Shown: positions 53,115 through 64,000, counted from the stretch's first letter. The stretch is 64,000 bases of DNA from Methylorubrum rhodesianum (GCF_014199985.1 NZ_JACHOS010000004.1:299970-363969), one strand, 5' to 3'. Numbers and translations: made by a program. The notes: generated by a model from the sequence alone, not told the origin.

Positions 53115-53451
53115 GTCGTCCTCCGCTCGTGCCTGAAAGGGGAACGCGACCGAGCGCGTCCGTTTCAGTTCTGTATCGGGTCCGATGGAGAAGGGGCTGT
53201 ACGCTCGGCAAAGAAGCCGATCGTCGGCACAGAACAGTCGAGCCGCCCGCCTCGGAATCGGCCACCGAGATGCTGAGCTGTCCAATCAGCTCATGCAGCG
53301 CGCGCGGTGGCGAGGAAGCGCCGCACCTCGGAGGAGAGGTGCTCGGCCCATCTCCCGTCTCGGCTAAGAAAACGGACAGGCATCGGCACTCAGAAGCGAC
53401 CGTTTCAACGTGCCGTCCGAAGGAAGTCGCGCGCTAAGTGCCTGATCCGAT
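53115..53451. other. Intergenic region between the miniprotein gene and tRNA-Val
   Basis: These 337 bp should include the promoter of the minus-strand miniprotein gene. Open frames in it are short and without family features. I see no repeat or hairpin of note. Confidence 0.35.
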
Positions 53452-53527
53452 TGGTGGGCGGTGAGGGACTCGAACCCCCGACCCTCTCCGTGTAAAGGAG
53501 ACGCTCTACCAACTGAGCTAACCGCCC
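53452..53527 (-). tRNA. tRNA-Val (TAC)
   Basis: The minus strand folds as a 76-nt tRNA: acceptor GGGCGGT/ACCGCCC, D-arm AGCTCAGTTGGTAGAGC, anticodon stem TCTCC/GGAGA with loop TTTACAC (anticodon TAC), T-arm GGGGGTTCGAGTCCCTC and encoded CCA. Confidence 0.95.
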
Positions 53528-53605
53528 GAACCGGCGCCGCGCAGCGTTACGGAAGGGAACGCGGCCGCGCAAGACCGCCCGTGTTCCCTCGCCTGCGTCG
53601 CGAAT

Positions 53606-53640
53606 GAAAAAAGCCCCCGAAGCAAGGCTCCGGGGGCTTC
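53606..53640 (-). terminator. Intrinsic terminator after lon
   Basis: On the minus strand the stem AAGCCCCCGGAGC / GCTTCGGGGGCTT is followed by TTTTTT, about 23 bp past the lon stop. Confidence 0.9.
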
Positions 53641-53662
53641 GATCATTGCAAGCGTCGCGGCA

Positions 53663-56086
53663 TCAGTGGGCGATGACCGCCGCACCGTCCTCGTCGCGCT
53701 TCGGCGCCTTCGACGGGAGCGGCTCGTCCCACTCGATGGGCTCGGGCTGGCGCACGAGGGCGTGCTGCAGCACCTGATCCATCCGCGAGACGGGCACGAT
53801 CTCCAGGCCGTTCTTCACGCTGTCGGGCACCTCGGCGATGTCCTTGGCGTTCTCCTCGGGGATCAGCACCGTCTTGATGCCGCCGCGCAGCGCGGCGAGC
53901 AGCTTCTCCTTCAGGCCGCCGATCGGCAGGACGCGACCGCGCAGCGTCACCTCGCCGGTCATCGCCACGTCGCGGCGCACCGGAATGCCGGTGAGCGTCG
54001 AGATGATGGCGGTGGCCATGGCGATGCCGGCCGACGGACCGTCCTTCGGGGTCGCCCCCTCCGGAACGTGGACGTGGATGTCCCGACGCTCGAACAGCGG
54101 CGGCTCGATGCCGAAGTCGATGGCCCGCGAGCGGACGTAGCTCGCCGCTGCCGAGATCGACTCCTTCATCACGTCGCGCAGGTTGCCCGTGACCGTCATC
54201 TTGCCCTTGCCGGGCATCATGACGCCCTCGATCGTCAGCAGCTCGCCGCCGACCTCGGTCCAGGCCAGACCCGTGACGACGCCGACCTGATCGTCCGCGT
54301 CGATCTCGCCGTAGCGGAACTTCGGCGGACCGAGGAATTCCGGCAGCGTCTCAGGATTGGCCTCGACCTGCTTCACCTTGGTGATCAGGATCTCCTTCAC
54401 CGCCTTGCGGATCAGGTTGGAGATCTCACGCTCCAGGTTGCGGACGCCCGCCTCCCGCGTGTAGCGGCGGATGAGCATCATCAGGCCGTCGTCGGTGATC
54501 GACCACTCGTCGGTCCCGAGCCCGTGCTTCTTCACAGCCTCGGGGATCAGATGGCGGCGGGCGATCTCCAGCTTCTCCTCTTCGGTGTAGCCGGCGATAC
54601 GGATCACCTCCATCCGGTCCATGAGCGGGCCGGGGATGTTGAGCGTGTTCGCGGTCGTCACAAACATCACGTTCGACAGGTCGTAATCGACCTCGAGGTA
54701 ATGGTCGTTGAAGGTCGCGTTCTGCTCCGGATCCAGAACCTCGAGGAGCGCCGCGGACGGATCGCCGCGGAAATCCATGCCCATCTTGTCGATCTCGTCG
54801 AGCAGGATGAGCGGGTTCGAGGTCTTGGCCTTGCGCATCGACTGGACGATCTTGCCGGGCATCGAGCCGATATAGGTCCGGCGGTGACCGCGGATCTCGG
54901 CCTCGTCACGCACGCCGCCGAGCGACATCCGGACGAATTCGCGACCCGTGGCCTTGGCGATCGACTTGCCGAGCGAGGTCTTGCCGACGCCGGGGGGGCC
55001 GACGAGGCAGAGGATCGGGCCGGTGAGCTTGTTCGCCCGCTGCTGCACGGCGAGATACTCGACGATTCGGTCCTTGACCTTGTCGAGGCCGAAGTGATCC
55101 GAGTCGAGGATCGCTTGCGCGCCCAACAGGTCCTTCTTGATCTTCGAGCGCTTACCCCACGGGATGCCGAGCATCCAGTCGAGGTAGTTGCGCACGACGG
55201 TGGCCTCGGCCGACATCGGCGACATCTGACGCAGCTTCTTCAGCTCGGCGGTGGCCTTCTCGCGGGCCTCCTTCGTCAGCTTGGTCTTCTCGATCTTCTC
55301 CTCGAGCTCGGCCAGCTCGTCGCGGCCGTCCTCGCTGTCGCCGAGCTCCTTCTGGATCGCCTTCATCTGCTCGTTGAGGTAGTACTCGCGCTGGGTCTTC
55401 TCCATCTGCCGCTTGACGCGGGTCCGGATGCGCTTCTCCACCTGCAGAACGGAGATCTCGCTCTCCATCAGCGACAGCACGCGCTCCAGGCGCTGCGCCA
55501 CCGTGGGGATCTCGAGGATCGCCTGCTTGTCGGCGATCTTGACCGCGAGGTGCGAGCCCACCGTGTCGGCGAGCTTGGACGGCTCGTCGATCTGCGTGAC
55601 GGCGGAGACGACCTCGGGCGAGATCTTCTTGTTGAGCTTCACGTAGTTCTCGAACTCGGAGATCACCGAGCGGGCGAGCGCCTCGGCCTCGACGCGGTCG
55701 CCAAGATCGTCGGCGAGCGTGAGGGCACGCGCCTCGTAGTACTCATCGGAGCGGACGAACTCCTCGATCTGCGCGCGGCCGGCACCCTCGACCAGCACCT
55801 TCACGGTGCCGTCGGGCAGCTTGAGGAGCTGCAGCACGGAGGCGAGCGTGCCGATCGTGTAGATGGCATCGGTGGCCGGATCGTCGTCGCTCGCGTTGAT
55901 CTGCGTGGCGAGCAGGATGTGTCGGTCCGAACGCACCGCCTCCTCGAGCGCGCGGATCGACTTCTCGCGGCCCACGAAGAGGGGCACGATCATGTGCGGA
56001 AACACGACGATGTCGCGCAGCGGCAGGACGGCGTAGGAGCCCGTCGAACCGGGAACGACCGGCTGGCGCGATTTCGACTGGGTCAT
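53663..56086 (-). CDS. lon: ATP-dependent endopeptidase La (Lon)
   Basis: Lon degrades misfolded and regulatory proteins in the cytoplasm. It has 807 residues. The N-terminal substrate domain starts [25 protein letters not shown]. The AAA+ module has Walker [16 protein letters not shown] and Walker [14 protein letters not shown]. The protease domain has the catalytic serine in [14 protein letters not shown] and the lysine in [14 protein letters not shown]. The ATG at 56086 has AAGGGAAG upstream. It lies downstream of clpX on the same strand, in the conserved tig-clpP-clpX-lon order. Confidence 0.97.
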   Translation of the reverse strand: MTQSKSRQPVVPGSTGSYAVLPLRDIVVFPHMIVPLFVGREKSIRALEEAVRSDRHILLATQINASDDDPATDAIYTIGTLASVLQLLKLPDGTVKVLVEGAGRAQIEEFVRSDEYYEARALTLADDLGDRVEAEALARSVISEFENYVKLNKKISPEVVSAVTQIDEPSKLADTVGSHLAVKIADKQAILEIPTVAQRLERVLSLMESEISVLQVEKRIRTRVKRQMEKTQREYYLNEQMKAIQKELGDSEDGRDELAELEEKIEKTKLTKEAREKATAELKKLRQMSPMSAEATVVRNYLDWMLGIPWGKRSKIKKDLLGAQAILDSDHFGLDKVKDRIVEYLAVQQRANKLTGPILCLVGPPGVGKTSLGKSIAKATGREFVRMSLGGVRDEAEIRGHRRTYIGSMPGKIVQSMRKAKTSNPLILLDEIDKMGMDFRGDPSAALLEVLDPEQNATFNDHYLEVDYDLSNVMFVTTANTLNIPGPLMDRMEVIRIAGYTEEEKLEIARRHLIPEAVKKHGLGTDEWSITDDGLMMLIRRYTREAGVRNLEREISNLIRKAVKEILITKVKQVEANPETLPEFLGPPKFRYGEIDADDQVGVVTGLAWTEVGGELLTIEGVMMPGKGKMTVTGNLRDVMKESISAAASYVRSRAIDFGIEPPLFERRDIHVHVPEGATPKDGPSAGIAMATAIISTLTGIPVRRDVAMTGEVTLRGRVLPIGGLKEKLLAALRGGIKTVLIPEENAKDIAEVPDSVKNGLEIVPVSRMDQVLQHALVRQPEPIEWDEPLPSKAPKRDEDGAAVIAH

Positions 56087-56305
56087 GGGGTCTTCCCTTG
56101 ATCTGTTGACGCCGGGCATTCGCTCCTCACTGGAGAGCAAGCATCCTGCCAGGTGCCGACCGGGCCGCGAAGGGTCGGAAGCGGATAATCAGATTGCGGC
56201 TGGTGGCGCAGGCCCGACCTTTCGGGGGAGTGAAGCGTAGGGCCCTGCGTTGAGCCTGAAGTGGTCGTTGCGGAGGGCGCTTTCAAGCGTGGGCCCCTCC
56301 GGAAC

Positions 56306-56340
56306 GAAAAAGGGCCGCCGGCTCAAAACCGGGCGGCCCT
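56306..56340 (-). terminator. Intrinsic terminator after clpX
   Basis: On the minus strand an 11-bp GC-rich stem (GGGCCGCCCGG with GCCGGCGGCCC) and TTTTGA-type loop are followed by TTTTTCGTT. It separates clpX from lon. Confidence 0.88.
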
Positions 56341-56353
56341 CAGATTTCGCCGA

Positions 56354-57625
<1,272 letters not shown>

Positions 57626-57876
57626 ATCGGTCTCCGGTTCGCAGGCGCGGCCCCAGCCAGGAGGGCACGCGCGTCGATCATACGATGTAAGCGCATCCGC
57701 CTAAAGAAACAGTCACACCGGGCGGATGCGTCGGGATTGAGGCGCTCGAATCCCGATGCAATCATGCAGCCGGCTCGGGATCAACCGGGCAGCGCATCGG
57801 GGCGGGCGCCCAAAGGACGCATGACCCGACGTGGTCGGGATAGCGTGCCCTGGGCGCCTCAGGTTCCCCGCCGCCG

Positions 57877-58503
57877 TCAGGCCGCAGCCGGCTCGGGGCG
57901 CTTGTGCAGGATGTCGTCGATCAGGCCGAACTCCTTGGCCGCGTCGGCGGTCATGAAGTTGTCGCGCTCGAGCGCCTGATGGATCGTCTCGTAGTCGCGG
58001 CCGGTATGCTTCACGTAGATCTCGTTCAGGCGCTTCTTCAGCGCCTCGATCTCGCGGGCATGGATCAGGATGTCGGTGGCCTGGCCCTGGAAGCCGCCGG
58101 AGGGCTGATGGACCATGATCCGGGCGTTCGGCAGTGCGAAGCGGTGACCGGCCTCGCCGGCGGTGAGCAGGAGCGAGCCCATCGAGGCGGCCTGACCGAC
58201 GCAGAGCGTCGTGACGGGGCAGCGGATGAACTGCATCGTGTCGTAGATCGACAGGCCCGAGGTCACTACGCCGCCGGGCGAGTTGATGTAGAAGGAAATT
58301 TCCTTCTTCGGGTTCTCGGCCTCCAGGAACAGGAGCTGGGCGACGATCAGCGACGCGCCCTGGTCCTCGACGGGGCCGGTGAGGAAGATGATCCGCTCGC
58401 GCAGGAGCCGGGAATAGATGTCGAAGGCACGCTCGCCGCGGCTCGACTGCTCGACCACCATGGGCACGAGCGAGTTGTGGAAGTAGTCGACCGGATCTCT
58501 CAT
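57877..58503 (-). CDS. clpP: ATP-dependent Clp protease proteolytic subunit
   Basis: ClpP is the tetradecameric serine protease chamber. It has 208 residues. The catalytic serine is S107 in [10 protein letters not shown] and the histidine is H132 in [10 protein letters not shown]. The aspartate lies near [20 protein letters not shown]. The N-terminal [32 protein letters not shown] is typical. It lies between tig and clpX. Confidence 0.97.
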   Translation of the reverse strand: MRDPVDYFHNSLVPMVVEQSSRGERAFDIYSRLLRERIIFLTGPVEDQGASLIVAQLLFLEAENPKKEISFYINSPGGVVTSGLSIYDTMQFIRCPVTTLCVGQAASMGSLLLTAGEAGHRFALPNARIMVHQPSGGFQGQATDILIHAREIEALKKRLNEIYVKHTGRDYETIHQALERDNFMTADAAKEFGLIDDILHKRPEPAAA

Positions 58504-58638
58504 ATCAGCCCTCGGCTCCGGAGTCCGGCCCCGGGACGAATCGCCCGGGGCCGGTTGGTTACAGCGAACATGGCGAGCGTTAACGCCGCCTGATCTCTCT
58601 CAAGATCGCCGCCCGCCGCGGAGCCGGAGGGTCGGTGA

Positions 58639-60075
58639 TCAGCCGGCAGCCTTGTCGGCCGCCGCCTCGTTGCTGGACTCGCTCGGCTTCTCGTCCGTCG
58701 CGGCCCCGCCGGTCACGGCGTCGGCCTCGTCGTCTTCGGCGAAGAGCGCCTCCTTGGAGACGGGCTCTTCGACGACCTGGACCTGACCGAGGACATGGTC
58801 GACGACCTTCTCCTCGAACAGCGGCGCGCGAAGCTCGGCGAGCGCCTGCGGATTGTTGCGGTAGAAGTCGTAGACCTGCTTCTCCTGACCCGGGAACTGC
58901 CGGATCCGGGCGAACAGGGCCTGATTGACCTCGTCATCCGAGACCTTGATATCGGCGGTCTCGCCGACTTGCGCAAGCACCAGCCCGAGGCGGACGCGCC
59001 GCTCGGCGATCTTGCGGTACTCCGCCTGGGAGGCCTCCTCGGTGGTGCCCTCGTCCTCGAAGGTCTTGCCGCGGTTCTTCAGGTCCTGCTCGACCTGCGC
59101 CCACACGGCGGCGAACTCCTGGTGGACCAGGCTCGGGGGCAGATCGAAGGCATACTTGCCGTCGAGCGCGTCGAGCAGCTCCTTCTTGAGCTTGCGCCGG
59201 GACTGCGCCTCGTAATCGGCGCCGACGGCCTTGGAGACGGCCTCCTTCAGCTTCTCCAGGTCGTCCATGCCGAAGCGCTTGGCGAGCTCGTCGTCGATCT
59301 TGGTCTCGCCGGGGGCGGCGACCACCTTCACGGTGACGTCGAACTCGGCGTCCTTACCGGCGAGGTGCTCGGCCTGATAATCGGCCGGGAAGGCGACCTT
59401 CACGAGACGGGTGTCGCCGACCTTGGCGCCGACGAGCTGGTCCTCAAAGCCGGGGATGAAGGTGTTGGAGCCGAGCTCCAGATCCACATCCTCACCCTTG
59501 CCGCCCTCGAACTCGGTGCCGTCGATGCGGCCGACGAAGTCGATGGTGACGCGATCACCGGACTGCGCTGCGGCGCCCTCCTCGCGGGGCTCGAAGGAGC
59601 GGCTGTCCTTGGCCATGCGCTCGAGCGTCTCGTTGATCTCCTCGTCCGAGGGCTTGAGCACGAGCTTCTTGATCGAGACATCGGAGAGGTCGGCGAGCTC
59701 GAAGCTCGGCAGCACCTCGAGCTTCACCTTGAAGGCGAGGTCGCCCTTGGCGTCGAGCGCGCGCTCGATGATGTTCTGCTCCTCGTCCTTCGGGAACTCG
59801 ATCTGCGGCTCGAGCGCGAGGCGCAGGCCCTTGTCGGCGACGATCTGCTGGTTCGCCTCGTTGACGGCGTTCTGCAGCACGTCGGCCATCACGGACTTGC
59901 CGTAGACCTTGCGCAGGTGCGCGACCGGCACCTTGCCGGGACGAAAGCCCTTGATCTGGACCTTGCCCTTGATGTTCGAGAGCTCGGTGTTGAGGCGATC
60001 CTCAAGCTCGGTCGCGGGGAGGAGCACCTGAAACTCGCGCTTCAGCCCCTCGGAGGTCGTCTCGGTCACCTGCAT
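58639..60075 (-). CDS. tig: Trigger factor
   Basis: Trigger factor is the ribosome-bound chaperone and peptidyl-prolyl isomerase that receives nascent chains. It has 478 residues. The ribosome-binding tail has the GFRPGKVP signature. The PPIase domain has [46 protein letters not shown]. The C-terminal helical arms end in an acidic, alanine-rich tail. It heads the tig-clpP-clpX-lon series, with clpP 135 bp downstream. Confidence 0.96.
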   Translation of the reverse strand: MQVTETTSEGLKREFQVLLPATELEDRLNTELSNIKGKVQIKGFRPGKVPVAHLRKVYGKSVMADVLQNAVNEANQQIVADKGLRLALEPQIEFPKDEEQNIIERALDAKGDLAFKVKLEVLPSFELADLSDVSIKKLVLKPSDEEINETLERMAKDSRSFEPREEGAAAQSGDRVTIDFVGRIDGTEFEGGKGEDVDLELGSNTFIPGFEDQLVGAKVGDTRLVKVAFPADYQAEHLAGKDAEFDVTVKVVAAPGETKIDDELAKRFGMDDLEKLKEAVSKAVGADYEAQSRRKLKKELLDALDGKYAFDLPPSLVHQEFAAVWAQVEQDLKNRGKTFEDEGTTEEASQAEYRKIAERRVRLGLVLAQVGETADIKVSDDEVNQALFARIRQFPGQEKQVYDFYRNNPQALAELRAPLFEEKVVDHVLGQVQVVEEPVSKEALFAEDDEADAVTGGAATDEKPSESSNEAAADKAAG

Positions 60076-60187
60076 CGTCGTTCGTCCGCTTTTTCTAAAA
60101 ACCGCAATCTCGTCTTCGCGTGCCGCTGCGCCATGGGAGGGGTCCCGGCGGGAACCGATTCGGTCCCGGCGCCGGCCCGTACGGACT

Positions 60188-60272
60188 TGGTGCGGGCGGA
60201 GGGGCTCGAACCCCCACGTCTTGCGACACTGGAACCTAAATCCAGCGCGTCTACCAGTTCCGCCACGCCCGC
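60188..60272 (-). tRNA. tRNA-Leu (TAG)
   Basis: The 85-nt minus-strand structure has acceptor GCGGGCG/CGCCCGC, D-arm TGGCGGAACTGGTAGACGC, anticodon stem CTGGA/TCCAG with loop TTTAGGT (anticodon TAG), the long variable arm TGTCGCAAGACGT of leucine tRNAs, T-loop GGTTCGAGCCC and encoded CCA. Confidence 0.95.
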
Positions 60273-60435
60273 GAGCGCCATCGACACGAGCCCGGACACC
60301 GGGCCGTCGAAGCGCGCGTCTATAGCACGCGCGCCCAAGGCCGCAGCAAAAAACTTGCGGAGGGGTTTGCCCGGTGGCGGGGCGGGCAGCGCCTGTCTAC
60401 AACCCCTCTCCGATCCAGTGACGACGCGAGACCTC

Positions 60436-61872
60436 ATGCGAAAGCCCGACCCGATGGCCCAGCCCGAGCCGGGATCGTTCTCGCGGCGCGACCTGCTCGC
60501 CGGCAGCGCCGCCCTCGCGCTGTTGCCCGGCGCCGCCGCGGCGCAGGCGCCCAGTAAGGCTGCGCCTCCGCAGCCGAAGGCGCTCAGGGCAGCGCCGGCC
60601 AAGCTCCGCCTGAAACCCGAGCCTGCCCCCGAGACGGAAGTGTGGCGGCTCGGCGAGGACGCGGCGCCGGTCCTGCGGATCAAGCTCGGCGAGCCGCTCC
60701 GCCTGCGCGTCGAGAACGGGACCGACCGCCCCCTCTCCCTACACTGGCACGGGGTGCGCAACCGCAACGCCATGGATGGCGTCGGCGGGGTCACCCAGGA
60801 GCCGATCAAGCCGGGCGACAGCTTCATCTACGAGTTCACGCCGCCCGACGCCGGCACCTTCCTGATCCGACCCCTCGTGGTCGGCGGGTCGAGCGAGCCC
60901 TCGGGCCGCGGCATCGCCGGCATGCTGATCGTGGAGGAGCCCTTCCCTCCCGCAGTCGATCAGGATCTCGCGCTGCTGCTGCAGGATTGGCGGCTCGACG
61001 AGGCGGGCGCGCTCCAGCCGTTCGGGCAGGTCGCCTTCGCCGCGGCGGCGGGGCGGCTGGGGAGCGTGGTCACCCTCAACGGCAGACCGATCCCGCTCAA
61101 CCTCGAGGCCCGGCCGGGCAGCCGCCTGCGCCTGCGCCTGGCCAATGCCTGCAACGCCCGGAGCCTGCGCATCCGCTTCGACGGGCTGAAGGCGTATGTC
61201 GCGGCCGTTGACGGGCAGCCGACCGACACGTTCGAGCCGCTGAAGGCCACTCTGCCGCTCACGCCGGGCACGCGCTACGACCTCCTCCTCGACCTTCCGG
61301 CGCAGGCGGGATCGGCCGGCGCAATCACCGCGCTGATCGGCCAGGGGCTGCCGCTCGCGAATCTGACCGCCTCCGGCGAGCCGATGGCGCAAGCCGGCCG
61401 CGCCGCCATCGGCTCGATCCCCGAGAACAAGCGCCTGCCGAGCGAGATCCGCCTCCAGAGCGCCCTGCGCCGCGACCTCGTGCTGACGGGCGGCGTGCGG
61501 CCCGACAAGACCAAGCCCGGCACCGAGACGCCCTATTCCGGTGATCCGGCCAAGGTCTGGCAGGTCAACGGCGCGAGCGGCGCGGCGGGGGCCCCTCCCT
61601 TGTTCTCGGTCAAGCGCGGAGGAGTCGTGGTGCTGGCGATCCGCAACGACACCGGCTTCATCCAGAGCCTGCACCTGCACGGCCACGTCTTTCGCCTGCT
61701 GCACCAGCTCGACGACGGCTGGGAGCCCTACTGGCTCGACACGGTGCAGATCCCGGAGGGCCGCAGCGCCCAGATCGCTTTCGTGGCCGACAATCCGGGC
61801 CGCTGGCTCCTGGGCGCGACCGTGCTGGAACGGTTCGACACCGGGCTCTGGACGAGCTTCGAGGTGAGTTGA
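60436..61872 (+). CDS. Tat-exported multicopper-oxidase-like protein with degenerate copper sites
   Basis: The 478-residue protein has a twin-arginine signal (SRRDLLAG, R17-R18) and three cupredoxin domains in the CopA/CueO layout. Motif 1 is intact (HWHG, H103 and H105). Motif 2, normally HSH, reads RPL (145-147). In motif 3, normally HPxHLH, the first His is Q410, while H413 and H415 remain. Motif 4, normally HCHxxxHxxxGM, reads GATVLERFDTGL (460-471), so all type-1 ligands are lost. Both type-2 histidines (H103, H413) survive. It cannot be a standard laccase and may bind one copper or serve a structural role. Confidence 0.82.
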   Translation: MRKPDPMAQPEPGSFSRRDLLAGSAALALLPGAAAAQAPSKAAPPQPKALRAAPAKLRLKPEPAPETEVWRLGEDAAPVLRIKLGEPLRLRVENGTDRPLSLHWHGVRNRNAMDGVGGVTQEPIKPGDSFIYEFTPPDAGTFLIRPLVVGGSSEPSGRGIAGMLIVEEPFPPAVDQDLALLLQDWRLDEAGALQPFGQVAFAAAAGRLGSVVTLNGRPIPLNLEARPGSRLRLRLANACNARSLRIRFDGLKAYVAAVDGQPTDTFEPLKATLPLTPGTRYDLLLDLPAQAGSAGAITALIGQGLPLANLTASGEPMAQAGRAAIGSIPENKRLPSEIRLQSALRRDLVLTGGVRPDKTKPGTETPYSGDPAKVWQVNGASGAAGAPPLFSVKRGGVVVLAIRNDTGFIQSLHLHGHVFRLLHQLDDGWEPYWLDTVQIPEGRSAQIAFVADNPGRWLLGATVLERFDTGLWTSFEVS

Positions 61873-62034
61873 CGCTCCTCACCGGGGCGGCGGGAACGTC
61901 CAGAAGAACGCGCCCGCGCGTCCGCCCTGGAGCGACGCCTGCCGCGGCAGAAAGCGGCACTCCGCCGCCAGGGCGGCCTCGCTCCAGCCGCTGCAGGAGA
62001 TCATCTTCAGGGAGACCGGATCGTAATCGAGGCG

Positions 62035-62886
62035 ATGCTCGGGCGGTGGATCTGCGCGGCGCTCGCGGCCCTCTGTCTCTCGGCCGGTGCGGCGGGCGCC
62101 CAGGACACCCGCGTCGATTGCGTGGTGGAGCCGGCGCAGAAGCTGAAGATCGGCTCGGCCACGCTCGGCATCCTCAAGAGCGTGCCGGTCAACCGCGGCG
62201 CCACGGTGAAGGCCGACGACATCATCGCCCGGCTCGATTCGAGCGTGGAGGAGGCCAACGTCGCACTGTCGCGGGCGCAGTCGGAATCGACGGCCAGCAT
62301 CGAGGCGCAGCAGACCCGGGTCGAACTCTTCAGACGCCGCCTCGACCGCCAGAACCAGCTCTCGAAGGGCATCGTCACCCAGGAAAAGCTCGATCAGGTC
62401 GAGGCCGATTACGAGATCGGCCGGCGTGATCTTCAGACCGAGATCCTGAAGCACAAACTCGCCGGGATCGAGCTGCAGCGCGCTGAGGCGCAGCTCGAAT
62501 TGCGGATGATCCGGAGCCCGATCCGCGGCATCGTCACCGAGCGGCTGATGTCGGCCGGCGAGTTCGTGCGCCAGGACAGCGCGATCTTCACCCTGGTCCA
62601 GCTCGATCCGCTCTACGTCGAGGCCTACCTGCCGGTGTCCCGCTAGAAGGAGATCACGCTCGGAATGCCGGCCACCGTCGAGCTCGACCAGCCGATCGGC
62701 GGCGCCTACGTGGCGAGGGTCAGCGTGGTCGATCAGGTGTTCGACGCGGCGAGCGGCACCTTCGGTGTGCGCCTCGAACTGCCGAATCCCGATTTCAAGC
62801 TGCCCGGCGGCCAGCGCTGCAAGGTCGCCTTCCCGCTTCCCCCCGCCGGCCCCCTCGCCACTGCCGCACCCTCCGGCAGCAAGTAG
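62035..62886 (+). pseudogene. RND/HlyD-type periplasmic adaptor interrupted by one in-frame stop
   Basis: The frame codes for a membrane-fusion protein: signal peptide (ICAALAALCLSAGAAGAQ), lipoyl half (ATLGILKSVPVNRGATVKADDIIARLDSSVEEANVALSRA), alpha-helical hairpin (about 80-150), second lipoyl half (RMIRSPIRGIVTERLMSAGEFVRQDSAIFTLVQLDPLYVEAYLPVS) and beta-barrel. Codon 204 is TAG (62644-62646). The same frame continues without gap with KEITLGMPATVELDQPIGGAYVARVSVVDQVFDAASGTFGVRLELPNPDFKLPGGQRCKVAF, exactly the rest of such adaptors. A single substitution in a tyrosine or glutamine codon explains it. No pump or outer-membrane gene is adjacent. Confidence 0.85.
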
Positions 62887-62958
62887 GGTCCGTTACGCCG
62901 GGGAAGAGGCTCCCGGCGCGATGGACCTTTGCCGGCCGGCGGCGTATTGCGCTGCACG

Positions 62959-63618
62959 ATGGAGCGGACGTCGACACGGATGCTGACGTTGGGGCTTGCG
63001 GCGCTGGGAGCCGCTGTGCCGCCCGCGGATGCCGCTCAGGCGCAAGCGCAGACCGCCGGAACGGCTGCCGACACGAGCCGGGAGGCGCAGGATGGGTCCG
63101 GCGCGCGCGCCTTGATCGAAACGCTGAGCGCCCGCCTGCTCGCCGCACCGAGCGCCACCGCCGTCCTCGAAGCGTGGTGCGCCGAGCGCGGACTGAGCTC
63201 CGATCCCCGGATCGTCGCCGTGCGCGTCCTCGGCCCGGACAAGCCGGCCGGGGCCGCGCGACGCGAGCGGCTCGCCGTCGGGCCGGACGAGCCGGTGCGC
63301 TTTCGCCGGGTGCGGCTCACCTGCGGCGGCCATGTGCTGTCGGAGGCCGACAACTGGTACGTGCCCTCGCGCCTGACGCCGGGCATGAACGCAGCGCTGG
63401 ACGGAACGCAGGTCCCCTTCGGCCACGTCGTGCGGCCCCTGGGTCCGAGCCGGCGCAACCGATCCCTGACGATGCTGTGGCGGCCCGAGACCGGCGGCCA
63501 GCCGGGGCCCGGCGAGCCGTTGTTCTCCGTCGAGGCGGTGCTCACGGCTGGCGGCGTGCCATTCTGCGAGGTCGCCGAAACCTATACCGGCGCGGTGCTG
63601 ATCCAGGGCGATCGCTGA
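62959..63618 (+). CDS. Secreted protein, possibly with a chorismate-lyase-like fold
   Basis: The 219-residue protein has an N-terminal hydrophobic segment (MLTLGLAALGAAVPPADAAQA, probably a signal peptide). The core contains RFRRVRLTCGGHVLSEADNWYVPSRLTPGMNAALDGTQVPFGHVVRPL and FSVEAVLTAGGVPFCEVAETYTGAVL, which resembles the strand-helix pattern of UbiC-type chorismate lyases (ADNWY...R.T..MN...PFG and SE..ETY). I am not certain of this match. The start may be the ATG at 62959 or the one at 62980. Confidence 0.6.
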   Translation: MERTSTRMLTLGLAALGAAVPPADAAQAQAQTAGTAADTSREAQDGSGARALIETLSARLLAAPSATAVLEAWCAERGLSSDPRIVAVRVLGPDKPAGAARRERLAVGPDEPVRFRRVRLTCGGHVLSEADNWYVPSRLTPGMNAALDGTQVPFGHVVRPLGPSRRNRSLTMLWRPETGGQPGPGEPLFSVEAVLTAGGVPFCEVAETYTGAVLIQGDR

Positions 63619-63636
63619 TCGGATCGGGCAGCCCGC

Positions 63637-63658
63637 CGGGCGGCTTCGGCTCCGCCCG
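63637..63658. terminator. Short hairpin between convergent genes
   Basis: Arms CGGGCGG and CCGCCCG form a 7-bp stem between the convergent secreted-protein and rfbA genes. No T-tract follows, so terminator function is uncertain. Confidence 0.3.
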
Positions 63659-63685
63659 CCGTAACGCGATGACGAGGCGCGTCCG

Positions 63686-64000
63686 TCAAAAGTCCTGATC
63701 GGGCCGGCGGCCCTCGCGGGCAAGGCGCAGGAGGTTCTGGCCGTACTTAGTCTTGGCAAACAGCTCGCCGCGCGCCCGCAGCTGCTCGCGGCCGATGAAG
63801 CCCTGGAGATAAGCGATCTCCTCCAGGCAGGCCACCTGAAGCCCCTGCCGATGCTGCAGCACCCGCACGAACTCCCCCGCCTCCAGCAGGTTGTCGTGCG
63901 TGCCGGTATCGAGCCACGCATAGCCGCGGCTCATCCGCTCGACATGAAGCTGGCCGCGCTCGAGATAGGCCTGGTTGACGGAGGTGATCTCGAGCTCGCC
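63686..64000 (-). CDS. rfbA: Glucose-1-phosphate thymidylyltransferase, C-terminal part (5' end outside window)
   Basis: RfbA/RmlA makes dTDP-glucose for deoxysugar and O-antigen synthesis. The 104 visible residues run from the right edge: GELEITSVNQAYLERGQLHVERMSRGYAWLDTGTHDNLLEAGEFVRVLQHRQGLQVACLEEIAYLQGFI and then ELFAKTKYGQNLLRLA. This matches the tail of RmlA (WLDTGTHDSLLEA, CPEEIA.RxGFI, YGxYL). The conserved cysteine in ACLEEIAY is present. No other rml gene is within the window. Confidence 0.9.
   Translation of the reverse strand, partial: GELEITSVNQAYLERGQLHVERMSRGYAWLDTGTHDNLLEAGEFVRVLQHRQGLQVACLEEIAYLQGFIGREQLRARGELFAKTKYGQNLLRLAREGRRPDQDF

Noticed and set aside
53666..56101. Open frame of about 810 codons antisense to lon
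   Set aside because: It mirrors lon almost exactly and is rich in Arg, Leu, Asp and His with no domain. It is a shadow of GC-rich codon usage.
58795..60435. Upstream in-frame extension of the multicopper-oxidase-like gene
   Set aside because: It runs antisense through tig and tRNA-Leu. The Tat signal shows the real start is at 60436.

Overview
The window reads as chromosome of a high-GC alphaproteobacterium, most likely Methylobacteriaceae (Methylobacterium/Methylorubrum group). The evidence is the gene order lptC-lptA-lptB-rpoN-hpf-ptsN, a Caulobacter-type Tad/Cpa pilus cluster, an isolated bacteriochlorophyll magnesium-chelatase gene (bchI), BA14K and PhnA-like envelope proteins, and an interspersed repeat of the type common in this family. 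The genus is an inference. Nearly all DNA is coding. Most other long open frames are antisense shadows caused by GC content.

Layout. 1-13.6 kb holds housekeeping genes: xerD (cut by the left edge), gloB, a methyltransferase, marC, dapB, gpmA, bchI, ptsN, hpf, rpoN, the LPS-transport genes lptB/lptA/lptC, and a short RNase D. 13.6-18 kb holds envelope and stress genes: a ComEA-like helix-hairpin-helix protein, a CsbD-like protein, a PhnA-like membrane protein, a BA14K protein and a membrane diguanylate cyclase. 18-23.5 kb holds two MFS transporters, a PaaI thioesterase, a CoA-binding protein, Ohr and a tandem MaoC protein. 23.6-33.6 kb is the Tad pilus locus: tadC, tadB, cpaF, cpaE, cpaD, cpaC, cpaB, cpaA and the Flp pilin on the minus strand, with a divergent protein resembling the CpaC N-terminus.

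33.8-40.5 kb holds rplY, pth, ychF, nfi and polA. A long imperfect palindrome and a dispersed repeat lie between the convergent nfi and polA. 41-45 kb has secreted proteins, a YihY membrane protein, tRNA-Ala and an AT-richer 5'-truncated polysaccharide-export permease. 45.3-52.4 kb is the least explained region. An OPT-family transporter diverges from a DUF1989 protein. A tight three-gene operon follows: a YqcI/YcgG (GntA-like) heme N-hydroxylase, an NPPF-type N-methyltransferase and an EgtD-like amino-acid methyltransferase. A glycosyltransferase then runs in from the opposite strand. The operon resembles a small amino-acid or guanidine tailoring pathway and is the best candidate for an undescribed system.

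53.4-60.3 kb is the proteostasis block: tRNA-Val, lon, clpX, clpP, tig, tRNA-Leu. 60.4-64 kb holds a Tat-exported multicopper-oxidase-like protein that has lost most copper ligands, an RND-type adaptor split by one in-frame amber codon, a secreted protein of unknown role, and the 3' part of rfbA at the right edge.
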